This document shows positions 54,311-64,000 of a DNA stretch of 64,000 nucleotides, one piece after another. The stretch comes from Cyclina sinensis. Its lineage: Eukaryota; Mollusca; Bivalvia; Venerida; Veneridae. How positions within the stretch are numbered: the stretch's first letter is position 1; every line of letters starts with the position of its first letter. The notes beneath the pieces were generated by a model. It saw only the letters and a program-made list of their open reading frames with translations, was not told the DNA's origin and did no database searches. The stretch lies in assembly GCA_012932295.1 (NCBI GenBank), contig JAAONU010000024.1:1-64000 (forward strand), written 5' to 3'. A program made the position numbers and the translations under genes.

Positions 54311-55435
54311 GTAAGGAAACGCCGACAACCTTTCAACAATTTTCTACGACATAATTTGATTTGATTTTCTAATTGAATTTTCAAGAAATGTATTTGAAAA
54401 TTTAGATCTTACGACCATAGGCATGCTTGAAAATATGTACAGGAAAACCCTGAATTAGCTTTCTTTTGTAATTTGTTGAAAACCAGTGAAAATGATTTGT
54501 ATCCTTAATGGGAAATATTGAAGTTGTACAATATAAGATCCATGTAGGAGGCTAGTTTCAAGCTGATTAGGTAAACTAAACACTTAAGGGGCATTGAATT
54601 GTCTGACTAACTAGGTGCGAAAGCTTTTCAACAAACGAATTCAGTTTATTTCAAACTACCATTCTCTCTGGTGCAGAAATACTTTAGTACATGTTGATAC
54701 AATATTAACCATATTCAAAATTTTCTACTATTTTCATGCTCCTCATTGACCCTTTTTGTCAGTATTGTTGTGTGTGCTCTGCAAAAAAAGCAGACAGTTT
54801 CAAAATATTTTTATTTACAGTCAAGTTAACATCATGTTCAAAACTACCACTTTATTGTCTAGACAGCTTTAAGATGTATAGTCTGTCGGTGCTTATTCAT
54901 GTAAAGATTTCGGAACTAAATTTGGGTGATCGAAAAAAATGGGTTATGCAAATGACCTTAGAAAAAAAGTCTACATGACCGACACATAAATTTGAGTACA
55001 CTACCGATAGTTTACACAGCCTGTGTAATCTCACTTTTGACCTATTTAGGATGATAACTTCAAGACAATGGCGAATGAATATTTGCATGACTTCTATTGG
55101 TGGATAATCTAATACTTAGTAAACCATGGTACGCATAATGGTATGCTGAGATTACAAATAGCTGAAACGTTTGTATCTTGTTCCTTCGTTAGTTACATTC
55201 AATTTGTTGTTTTACCATCGCACGTTTCAAAGATGCGCGTTGAAATCCGTTCGAGCCGAACGTTTATAAATATCTGTATAACATGATTATCGATAATTGT
55301 TAAACGCATTCTTCGTTACTTTAATGCCTATAAACACTATTATCTTTTTTTTATAAAAATATTTCTAGATTTAAATTGCAAGCGATTAAAGAGTCTCTCA
55401 AGTGACATCTCACACACTTAATTTTAAGGCTGACA
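54311..55435. other. AT-rich spacer, nothing recognised
   Basis: No coding domain or repeat was recognised. Confidence 0.5.
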
Positions 55436-55439
55436 CATT

Positions 55440-55860
55440 TACATTACCTCTTAATAACGAAGTATTTGGAAACATATAACGTAATTACGAAATAAAATTT
55501 AATTTAACCTTATTCATTTATGAAAAAGCATTCCGTTTTTACGAAATAACATTTTCCTTCAGAATCCATAATTTTTTTCTTTTTTTTACGAAATAAGTTT
55601 TAGAATCCATAAATTTATTTGAAAAATTTTACGGAATAATTTTTCGTTGTTACGAAATGGTAACAGTTATTAATTCTATAACGACATAACATTTCGTAAA
55701 AGTGTCATTTCTTATCTGTTGTAACGAAATACATTTCGAAAAATAAAAGAAAATCATTATGTAAATTCTAAGTATTGTTTCGAAAAACGACAGGCATATC
55801 GTAAAAATGAAAAGTTTTTTTTTCTAATTATAACACTTTTTTTCGAAATATAAACATTTT
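55440..55860. repeat. Degenerate ACGAAATAA-rich low-complexity region
   Basis: Short interspersed copies of TTACGAAATAA, TTTCGTAAAA and TTTTACGGAATAA on both strands (for example near 55485, 55538, 55588, 55655, 55693), separated by AT-rich DNA. Two copies of 'AGAATCCATAA' also occur. There is no defined unit length. Confidence 0.55.
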
Positions 55861-56745
55861 AGCTATTGCGAAGACAAGTTTGAATATGTCAACCCAAAAA
55901 TAAAACAAATAAGATGGCACAAATAGAGGAGTGAAACTGCTATCCAGGGGCTCCATAGGTAATCGACATAGTTTAAGGCAATGACATTCCCAGAGAGGAT
56001 TGTTTTTAACAGGTTGCCATTAAGAGACGAGGAACATAATAATTATCATCTAGATGGCTAACTAAAATCTAAAAAGATGATTCTAAAATATTACACAATG
56101 AGCAATAATTTACTTAATATCTAAACACAAAATGACTGTGTTTTTTTTTTATCATTTTCCAATTTTTATTATAGGTTTTTGACGAAACTTGAGAAACCAA
56201 GACTTCAGAATGATTGTGAACATATTTTAAATCACCGGAACTTTGTGCACATTTACATGTGTTTTCATTAGAAGCACAAAATACATTCGAAAGACGAAAT
56301 GAAACGCTAAACATTTTTTAGCTATTACGAAAACAAGCATGAATATGTCAACTCAAAAATATCTCAAATTAGATGGCACAAATAGAAAAGCTGCAGACGC
56401 ACTCCTTATAGGTTATCGACATTTAAGGCAATGACATTCCCAGAGAGGTCAAATCCTTATCCAAGAGGATTGTTTCACAACCGTTTTGCCATTAAGAAAC
56501 AAGGAACATAATTTTACCAAGATGGGTAATTAAAATCTAAAGAGCTGATTCAAAAATATTACACATTAAGCCATTAATATCTAAACAAAAAAAATGACTG
56601 AGTTTGTGTTTTATTTTCCGATATTTAACAGAAGGTTCTTGACGAAACTTGAGAAACCGAAACTTCAGAATGATTTTGAACACATTTCTTAAATCACCGA
56701 AATTTTTTGTGCACACATACATGTATTTTCATTAAGAGCACAAAA
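55858..56745. repeat. Diverged ~455-bp tandem duplication
   Basis: 55858-56300 and 56312-56745 align over their whole length. Shared blocks are 'TTTAGCTATT-CGAA', 'GAATATGTCAAC', 'AGATGGCACAAATAGA', 'GGCAATGACATTCCCAGAGA', 'GACGAAACTTGAGAAACC' and 'CTTCAGAATGATT'. Divergence is moderate, with small indels that disrupt the minus-strand frames, so I see no conserved protein. Confidence 0.8.
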
Positions 56746-57606
56746 CAGTTAGATTAAAGGTCTTAGATAAACTGAATTTATATATGCCCTTACTTAATCC
56801 AAAGAGCAATTTATTGTCTCAAAATCAGTACAAAATAAAGAGAATATCAAATGTTAACACAATTTCATTAACTTCAATCAGTTTCTAGGTACATAAATCT
56901 TTTTACGTAACAATGCTTTCTAGATTACAATACAAAAGTTCACGATCAAGGACCAGGAAAAGGACACATGATTTCCATTTATACTTCAGACCATCAATTT
57001 TCCTAAACTGAAAAAGGTATAAATAATAAATAAGACAGAAATCTCGTTGGACTTGAAGATGCGTGCTATACGATTGCAACATTTTGTTGATATGTTCCAT
57101 TGTCATAAGTTTTCAAATTGGACTGTATTTATTACAATTTGTTTTCAGTTTGGTTACAGCACTTATATCACTTATAAATGTTCATTTTCGATGATTATAT
57201 TGTATGTCCAAACTGCAACAGAATAATTAATGAGAAAATCAAAAGTGCTCGTCAACATAAACGGCTGTACTTGGGTACTGTACTGCAATATTTCTAAATT
57301 AAATCGGTATCTTGATTTATCTTGTGTATACATTATATGTAGTTACAGCTTGTTTTTTTTCTAAATTTGGAAAAGGATTTCAATAAGAGTAAACCATCAC
57401 ATTTAGTCAAGATTAACATGCTCATACATATGAGGTAAGCAAAAGAACAAAAAAAAATGAAAAACAAGAAACACATATCTGGCAAAAACAGTACAAACAC
57501 AGCCTCCCTATACTGTCAAAAAGTATATAATATATTGTAGATGTTTATACGGAGAACCTTAAAAAGATTATTGTTTGCTCAACAGCAGACCCAAATGCAA
57601 AGTATT
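56746..57606. other. AT-rich spacer, nothing recognised
   Basis: No coding domain or repeat was recognised. The right edge (57545-57606, 'GCTCAACAGCAGACCCAAAT') belongs to the element end that follows. Confidence 0.45.
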
Positions 57607-57645
57607 CAGGTAAGCAATCTAGGGCCATGATGGCTCTCTTGTTTA
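57607..57645 (+). repeat. 3' terminal hairpin of a truncated element
   Basis: CAGGTAAGCAATCT is followed by AGGGCCATGATGGCTCT (57621-57637) and CTTGTTTA. The preceding 'CAACAGCAGACCCAAATGCA' matches the same region before the hairpin at 58.86 kb. Only the last ~100 bp of the element remain. Confidence 0.65.
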
Positions 57646-57889
57646 TTTTAAAGTCTGTAGGTGAATATGTCTGCCACATCTTGAAACAGGCTTTCTTGAA
57701 TGAGCCTGTCTGCAAATTATGCAAGAATTTGGAAATACCAATGTTTTTATGCAATGATATAGAAAAAGACTCAAACAGAATGAATTTAAAACTTGTTTTA
57801 TTTATGCGTAACCAAAGTTAGTACAGACAAAAGTTATAGAATGCAGTCAAGTTTTTTTCCACAAAAATAGAAAGTTAATATATTCATAA

Positions 57890-58440
57890 AAAAGAACCAT
57901 AACTCTTTTGCATTTTTTTAATAATTGCCCTTTGAAATTTGTCATACTTAAATTTTGTCTGGAACATAACAAAGAAGTATTGAAGATATTAACATGAAAT
58001 TATATATAATATTATATATATTGATACCTTGCATTGAGGAAAAGTCTAAGAACCATAATTTCTGCATAATTTTAGAGTTATTGCCCTTAGAATTTTTCAT
58101 AAATTTTGTCTGATGCATAACTATGAAAGTGTTGGAGATATCAACTTGAAACTTCATAGAAAATAGATCTCACTGAAGAGAGAGGCAGTGCCCAAATACT
58201 ATTTTTCCATAATTTTGGAATTATTGCCTTTTGGAAATTTTCATACCTATATTATTCTGGGGCATAATTCAAAAAGAATTGGAGGAATCAACTTGAAATT
58301 TCAAATATTAATATGCCTCACTGAGGAGAAGTGCAGTGCCCAAGAACCACAACTCTCTTTTGCACAGTTTTGGAGTTATTGCTCTTTGATTTTTTTTCAT
58401 TTTTAATTTTATTTGCGAGGCATAAATTAAGTAACATGTT
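57890..58440 (+). repeat. Tandem array, ~155-bp unit, ~3.5 copies
   Basis: Units share 'AAGAACCATAACTCTTTTGC', 'TTTTGGAGTTATTGCCCTTT', 'TGTCTGGGGCATAA', 'ATTGGAGATATCAACTTGAA' and 'GAGGAGAAGTGCAGTGCCCA'. It resembles the 11.8 kb family in layout but is clearly separate. No hairpin ends are seen, though 'GGCACCAGGGCAGTGGCAG' at about 58486 recalls the terminus near 14.2 kb. Confidence 0.65.
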
Positions 58441-58591
58441 CACATACCTCAATACCCTACTGACAAGGCAGCATGTGGGGAAAATGGCACCAGGGCAGTG
58501 GCAGAATCAATAACAAATTAAAGAGATATAGATAAAAGAGGAGTTTTTAGTACATTATTTAAGCAGAAAAATATTACAGTGATGGAAATAA

Positions 58592-58667
58592 ATAGAGGAT
58601 ATTTGTTTGTTTTTGTGGAAGATGAGAATTTATTTCATCGAGTGAACACCATATGTGATATTTTCAC
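58592..58667. repeat. Single arm of the 25.7-kb palindrome
   Basis: 76 bases identical to 25695-25770, then divergence three bases before the palindrome centre. The inverted arm is absent and a fragment of another element ('TTGTTCAAATTAAGCCCCTT') follows directly. Confidence 0.85.
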
Positions 58668-58675
58668 GAGTGGCG

Positions 58676-58892
58676 TTTGTTCAAATTAAGCCCCTTGGTC
58701 ATTAATGGCCAGGTCCCTTGGTCAATTGATGTTACCAAGGTATTTAAAGGTATGAAAGACTTATAAAATCTTCTTGTCTGAAACCACAAGGCCTAGAACT
58801 TAGATATTTTGCTTAGATCATCAGCTCAACAGCAGACGCAAAGGCAAAGTATACGGGTGAGTGAACTAGGGCCATTGAAGGCTCTCTTGTTC
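58676..58892 (+). mobile_element. 3' terminal fragment of the 168-bp-core element
   Basis: About one core unit ('AATCTTCTTGTCTGAAACCA', 'CAAGGCCTAGAACTTAGATA') is followed by 'CAACAGCAGACGCAAAGGCA', 'GGGTGAGTGAACTAGGGCC' and 'GGCTCTCTTGTTCC'. This ties the 168-bp core to the GGGCC hairpin terminus outside the composite element at 0.9-3.25 kb. Confidence 0.65.
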
Positions 58893-59668
58893 CTTCATTT
58901 GAACAGTGTGTTAATCGAGGGCCTCGTAGTATGTGATATTGATTAGTAGGAGTATACTTCACAGTCTATGAGCATTGGCAGTGGGTATGCTCTTATAAGA
59001 AATAAAAAAATGTTGGTTTATATTTGATGAAGATTAGGTATCCTGGAATTAAAAAAAATCTGTGTCACTGATTGGACAAGAAAATGGGGTACCACTAAAT
59101 GTGTTAAAAATGATAAATTAATTTCAATTAGGTCCTCGAAACCACTGTCATACTTTATAATTTTTACATGTTTCAGAGTACCGGGAAAGAATGATGAAAC
59201 TATTATTTTGATCTTTCGAGTGGAGATAAAAGCTTCCAACAATTAGAATCTGGACTTTGAGCCAAAATAATTATAATAATAAATAAATAAAAGTAGATCT
59301 ATGGTCTAGTGATTGTAAAAAGTCAAACATAATTTGAATGTCCACACTAATGACTGGGTGAACCCACCAAGAAAAGAACTCGAGATATGCATGTGGAGGG
59401 GGCTTAACAAATCCAGTTCTCCAAAGTAACCGTCTCTTCATGCAGTGCTGTCAAGGGTTAACTTAAGCTCGTATAAGTTATGCAAAAAAAGTAAAGAAAA
59501 AAAAGAATCATTGTCAATGGATCCGGAGTTCAACACTGACAAGTGTGAAGTACTCAGATACACAGGAAAAGAAAACAGTCATCTTTCCCTACACCTTTAA
59601 CAACACTATTCTGAAAACCAAAAAAAAAAAAAATACATACAACACTAGGCCGAAAACTGCTCAAATAG
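58893..59668. other. Spacer, nothing recognised
   Basis: AT-rich DNA without a recognised gene; it ends in an A-run before the hAT insertion. Confidence 0.5.
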
Positions 59669-59676
59669 CTCACTTA

Positions 59677-60725
59677 CAGACATGGGGTCGATTACTTTTA
59701 AATGTAATCGATTAAATTACGATTACATCAATAAAATTTAGAATACGATTACGATTACATTACTCTATTTTTTAAACTGTAACCGAATAAATTACAATTA
59801 CTCTGAAAATGTAGTCGATTACAATTACGATTACTTTTCATTGTGTTCATAGCAGTAATCAGATAAAAGATCCAAATAGCACTGACATTTTTATTTACAC
59901 AAAAACATGAACACAGCTGCAGCACACCTTTAAATGTGTTGAAAAATTGGAGGTTGTTGTTGTTGAACCAGATATATAAGAACTGCACAGTTTGCATTTT
60001 GCTTTTGTAATTCCCTTAGCATCTGGTGGTATATCAAAACATTTAGAAGCCATAACACTTGATTTCTGTGCAGACAGAATTGCAATAACCACAATATGTG
60101 CTATATAAAACAGAAAATCATGAACTGGTTTTACACTTTTGTTGAGTGATTATACCAATTATCTTCAGTAAGGGGACAGCAAACTAGGTGTTATTGTACA
60201 ATATCATTTATTGATTTCACAAATACTTGTTTAACCCTCAGGCAGAATATAAAAGTTGTTTGTTACTGATAACAAAAGGTGAAAATATTTATGGGATATA
60301 ATTAAATCATAACTTAGTCTGAAGGATTGTGTATAGTCAAACAGTAAAATTAAATAACTCAGTTATAAATGAAACTTAAGAAAAGTAAAACTTTTCAATT
60401 AAATAAATTTCACCTTTAATTGAATCTGTCCAAAGTAAAACTAGTTTAACATATTACACCCAGTGCACTTTGTAGTATTTTTTAATATGAAATATCGTAT
60501 TTGCACAAGTATATAATACAGCAGTTCCATAAATGAAGTCTTTTTCTATGCCAAAGTAATCGATTTGTAATCGACGATTACACCACTTTTCATGCAGGTA
60601 ATGATTACAATTACGATTAAATGTAATCGACTTTTAAAAAGTAATCGAATACATTCGATTACATGGAAAAATTGTTATTAAATGCAATCGATTACGATTA
60701 CACGATTACGATTAACCCATGTCTG
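59677..60725 (-). mobile_element. Non-autonomous hAT element, 1,049 bp, with 8-bp duplications
   Basis: The ends are CAGACATGGGGTCGATTA and, reverse complemented, CAGACATGGGTTAATCG. CTCACTTA flanks both sides exactly (59669-59676 and 60726-60733), the 8-bp duplication expected of hAT. The subterminal regions on both sides are dense in AATCGATTACGATTAC repeats (59690-59840 and 60558-60715), likely transposase-binding subterminal motifs. The inside keeps a minus-strand BED-finger frame but no catalytic domain. Confidence 0.92.
59895..60092 (-). pseudogene. Residual BED zinc finger of a hAT transposase
   Basis: A 65-codon frame with PPDAKGITKAKCKLCSSYIS and GSTTTTSNFSTHLKVC. Cys-x2-Cys is followed by the TTSNFSTHLK helix, the BED-type DNA-binding finger at the N-terminus of hAT transposases. 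The final histidine step is degraded (HLKVCCSC where HLK-x-x-H is usual). The RNase H-like and dimerisation domains are deleted, so the element depends on a transposase made elsewhere. Confidence 0.75.
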
Positions 60726-60918
60726 CTCACTTACAAAACAGAAATTGTCTAGAGATCAGCCGCAAGGTATGTTTATAATGATTATCGCTTTGCAGTATAT
60801 ACATTACAGTGTAAATAACATGATTAAGGAATTAAAATGGTCAACACTAGAGCAAGGAAAAACCATGCCAGCAAGGTCATGCTATACAAATAAAAAATAA
60901 ACGGGTCAATGCCGACCA

Positions 60919-62910
60919 CAACTAGAACTATCACTAAAGGTGATTAATACCCCACATGGGTGCTTGATACTGGAACTGGAAAGCTTAGAATCAATCGTAT
61001 AAAGTGACATAAGAAACATGGAATTATGTATAATTTTTTTATTTAATAATATTGTATATAGAGAAAACAATTACCAGTAGACCATTGAACTGTATATTTT
61101 CTGATCTCTTCTGGAATAAGACATTCACGAGCTTTACTTCAAAGATGATCATCATCAAATTTTACAAGTACATATTTGGTCTTGAATGCATCCTTATCCA
61201 TCTGGGAATAAATCCCTGACTGTTCCTGTAACTCATGAGGTATCATCCAGAAACTGTTTTTCTGTTCTTATTTAAAGTGGACAGTGACTTTGATCTAACG
61301 GACCCAATTTTCAATCCCAAGCGTTGTCTATATAGAAACTATCTTTAAAGAAAGTTTCATCATAATATCTCATTCGTAACTCAAGTTATTGAGCAGAAAC
61401 CTCTTTTTTATTTTTAGTAACAGTGACCTTGACATTGACCTCAGCAGCCCAAAAGTCGAACTTCACCTGTATTTTATGATGTTACACCTGTGTACTAAAA
61501 ATGGTTTAAATCTCTCAAACGTTTCATGAGTTATTATCCGTAAACCAGTTTTTCTATTTTTAGTTTAAGCGAACAGTGACCTTGACCCAACTGGCAAAAT
61601 TTTCAATCCCAAGCATCTTCTTCATAGAAGCTACCTTTACAGAAAATTTTATCATCACAATTTCTCATTCTTAACTCTAGTTATTGAGCAGAAATCATTT
61701 ATTTTTTTATTTTTAGAAACAGTGACCTAGACCTTGGCCCCACCAGCGCCATAATCAAACCTGACCTGTATCCTGTGATGTTACACCTGTGTACCGGTAA
61801 TTGTTTAAATGTGTTAAGATTTCATGACTTATTATCCGGAAACAGTTTTTCAACCATTTTATTATTTATAGTAACAGTGACCTTAACCTTGGCCCCACCA
61901 GCCCCAATATCGACGTTGACCTGTATCTTATGATGTTACACCTGTGTACCAAAAATTGTTTAAATCTGTCAAGCCATTCATGAGTTATTGTCCGGAAACC
62001 GTTTTTCTATTTTAGTAACAGTGGCCTTGACCTTGGCCCCACCAGCCCCAATATCGAACGTGATCTGTATCTTATGATGTTACACATGTGTACCAAAAAT
62101 TCTTTTTAATCTGTCTAGCCTTTCATGCGAAATCATCCAAAAACCGTTTTACTATTTTTAATAACAGTGACCTTGACCTTGGCCACACCAGCCCCAATAT
62201 CGATGTTACACCCGTGTACCAAAAATTGTTTAAATCTGTCAAGCCATTCATGAGTTATTGTCCGGAAACCGTTTTTCTATTTTTAGTAACAGTGGCCTTG
62301 ACCTTGGCTCCACCAGCCCTAATATCGAACTTGAGATGTATCTTATGATGTTACACCTGTGTCCAAAAAAAATTTTTAATCTGTCTAGCCTTTCATGCGT
62401 AATCATCCAAAAACCGTTTTACTATTTTTAGTAACAGTGACCTTGACCTTGCATTTTGGCCCAACCAGTCCCAATATCGATGTTTCACCTGTGTACCAAA
62501 AATTGTTTAAATCTGTCACGCCATTGATGAGTTATTGTTCGGAAACTGTTTTTCTATTTTTAGTAACAGTGATCTTGACATTAGCCCAACCAACCCCAAT
62601 ATCAAACGTGACCTGTATCTTACGATGTTACACCTGTGTACCATTTAAAAAAAAATCTGCCTAGCTTTTCATGCGTAATCATCCAAAAACCGTTTTTCTA
62701 ATTGTAGTAACAGTGACCTTGACCTTGGCCCTACCAGCTCCAATATCGAAGTTGAACTGTATCTTATGATGTTACACCTGTGTACCAAAAATTATTTAAA
62801 TCTGTCAAGCCTTTCATTAATTATCTTCCGGAAACCATGAAGGACCGGCAGACCAACCGCCAAGCTGACTCCTATATACCCCCTCAAGCTTTGTTTGTGG
62901 GGGTATAATT
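60919..62910 (-). mobile_element. Full-length hairpin/tandem-core element, minus orientation, ~10 units
   Basis: On the minus strand it begins with the hairpin TATACCCCCACAAACAAAGC...GGGGGTATA (62875-62907), then a GGTTGGTCTGCCGGTCC tract. About ten ~150-155-bp units follow (plus-sense landmarks 'AACAGTGACCTTGACCTTGG', 'CCCCACCAGCCCCAATATCG', 'CTTATGATGTTACACCTGTG', 'ACCAAAAATTGTTTAAATCT', 'ATTGTCCGGAAACCGTTTTT'). It ends with a TCACCTTTAGTGA hairpin followed by TAGTTCTAGTT (60920-60943). Both termini are present, so this is one of the best copies in the window for defining the family. Confidence 0.75.
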
Positions 62911-63460
62911 ACCTTACAGACGCAAGAAACAACAAAATCCTCATCCCACAGTCAAAACTCAACATCACAATAATTATTTCTTCTCAAGGAATATAGTACT
63001 ATGGAACGAATTACCGAACGTGAATAAGGCTACCCCAACAATGCCAGCTTATATCAGTGGGTAGGGCAAGTTTTATTGACTTGAAATGTTCACAATAAAT
63101 TTTTGATCTCTGGTAAAATCTTGTTGACTGTTTTTCTTTTTTCACAAATTAAATGTTCCTGACACGCACCTGCCTATTATAGTCAGTATTAACTTCTGGC
63201 ATTATTAAGTTGAAGTCAGTTGAATGTACAAATGTATAAACTTTTTAAAGAAATTACCTTTTCACTTACACTAGTTATAATGGGAATTACTTCTATTTAA
63301 CATATCTTGAAGTAATAAAGTTAAAGGAAATAATTTGAAATAAACATTTTATGTACTTCTGGCCATAGATACGTGACATGACATGCCTGGCGACAGTTTT
63401 ACTATCTAACAGCACATTTCTCTTCTACGCATCGGTCGAATGTTTCACAACCTCTTAGGA
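62911..63460. other. Spacer, nothing recognised
   Basis: No gene or repeat was recognised. Confidence 0.5.
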
Positions 63461-63465
63461 TAGCA

Positions 63466-63862
63466 ATACCACGTGGTACATGATGTCATTTAGGCTATCA
63501 CGAGCAGCATTATTTTTGACTCGATTCGGAGGAGAAAACTGCTGTTAAGTTTCATATTTCCACATCAATATGTAGGTGGCATAGTGCATGTGAAGCGGAA
63601 ATATGTGCCCTCCATACAGGCCCTAATGATCTTTTGTCAGATGTACAGTTTTTTTATGAACATTGGGGAAATAAAGAGTTCGTGACTAACTTTATGTTTG
63701 CTATCGCGAAAAGCGCATCAGTTTTTTTTACATGATATTCCGCTTCGCATGGGCTGTATACCATTTAAATTGATAAATAAATGAAACACAGAAGTTTTCT
63801 ACTCCGAATTGAATTGCTTGCGACATCCTAAATGGCACCATATACCACGTAGTATGCCCACC
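63466..63862. repeat. Imperfect inverted repeat, ~140-bp arms, ~120-bp loop
   Basis: The left arm 63466-63607 and the reverse complement of 63729-63862 share 'ACGTGGTA-ATG-TG-CATTT', 'ATTCGGAG-AGAAAACT', 'CTGT--GTTTCAT' and 'CATG-GAAGCGGAA-AT'. Divergence is moderate. It may be a foldback or MITE-like element; the ends (near 'TACCACGTGGTA' and 'TACCACGTAGTA') are approximate. Confidence 0.65.
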
Positions 63863-64000
63863 TGGACCTCTACTAAAATTTAATTTTCAGAACGATCTCT
63901 TTATTATTAGACAGGGAAATCCACAGTTACTTTTCGTGACAAGCCTATAACGAATCGTTGAAAATGTATACAAACAATGCATGTTACTTTTGTATTTCAC

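Overview
This is AT-rich eukaryotic DNA with almost no protein-coding content. It is packed with interspersed and locally tandem repeats of the kind known from molluscan, especially bivalve, genomes. The pointers are units rich in 'GGTCAAGGTCACAGTGACCTTGA'-like sequence, GTCCGTCC-type subterminal simple repeats, hairpin-bounded elements, a tRNA-headed SINE with a GATGAGACGTTAAACCG core, and a lineage-expanded style of single-exon peptide-receptor-like GPCR. I cannot name the species from the sequence alone.

Layout. 0-6 kb: ERE-bearing repeats, then a hairpin-ended tandem-repeat element, then a 108-bp-unit array split by an 808-bp TIR element with a TA duplication. 7-14.2 kb: four further tandem-core repeat families. 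14.4-15.1 kb: decayed LINE reverse transcriptase. 15.65-16.6 kb: a compact, apparently complete element with a 5' hairpin, GTCCGTCC tract, four 167-bp units and a 3' hairpin plus CTAG. 17.6-18.1 kb: an array of GTTAAGCCGGCTTAAC-like palindromes. 18.5-21.7 kb: one hairpin-bounded element with another nested inside it. 22.8-25.3 kb: featureless. 25.3-27.5 kb: a possible minus-strand exon, a 75-bp-arm palindrome, a mariner-like fragment and a possible LINE ORF1-like fragment. 28.4-29.5 kb: the one recognisable host-type gene, a class A GPCR whose 5' end carries two apparent single-T deletions. 32-36.5 kb: three minus-oriented hairpin elements and a long palindrome. 37.9-40.35 kb: a foldback-type DNA transposon with ~95-bp terminal repeats and CAACAC duplications, carrying a SINE. 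41.8-42.3 kb: a recent 245-bp tandem duplication. 42.8-44.1 kb: another hairpin/tandem element. 46-50.2 kb: a decayed Helitron-type open reading frame (Rep C-terminus, Pif1-like helicase, C-terminal EEP endonuclease, i.e. Helentron-like). 51.6-53.3 kb: ERE-rich array. 53.8-54.3 kb: Tc1-like transposase end. 55.4-56.75 kb: ACGAAATA-rich DNA and a 455-bp duplication. 59.68-60.73 kb: a non-autonomous hAT element with exact 8-bp duplications and a residual BED finger. 60.9-62.9 kb: a full-length minus-oriented hairpin element. 63.5-63.9 kb: a large imperfect inverted repeat.

How the parts relate. Most of the repeat mass follows one architecture: hairpin with an AAAG/TTCG-type loop, GTCCG-like tract, 105-185-bp tandem core, then a second hairpin ending in either CTTGTTT or CTAGTT. 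This matches what is described for pearl/HINE-type non-autonomous Helitron/Helentron elements. The window also holds the decayed remains of a Helentron-like RepHel-EEP protein, the type of enzyme expected to move them. That link is inference. The second point of interest is that several arrays repeatedly carry perfect oestrogen-response-element palindromes and ERR/NR5A-type half-sites.
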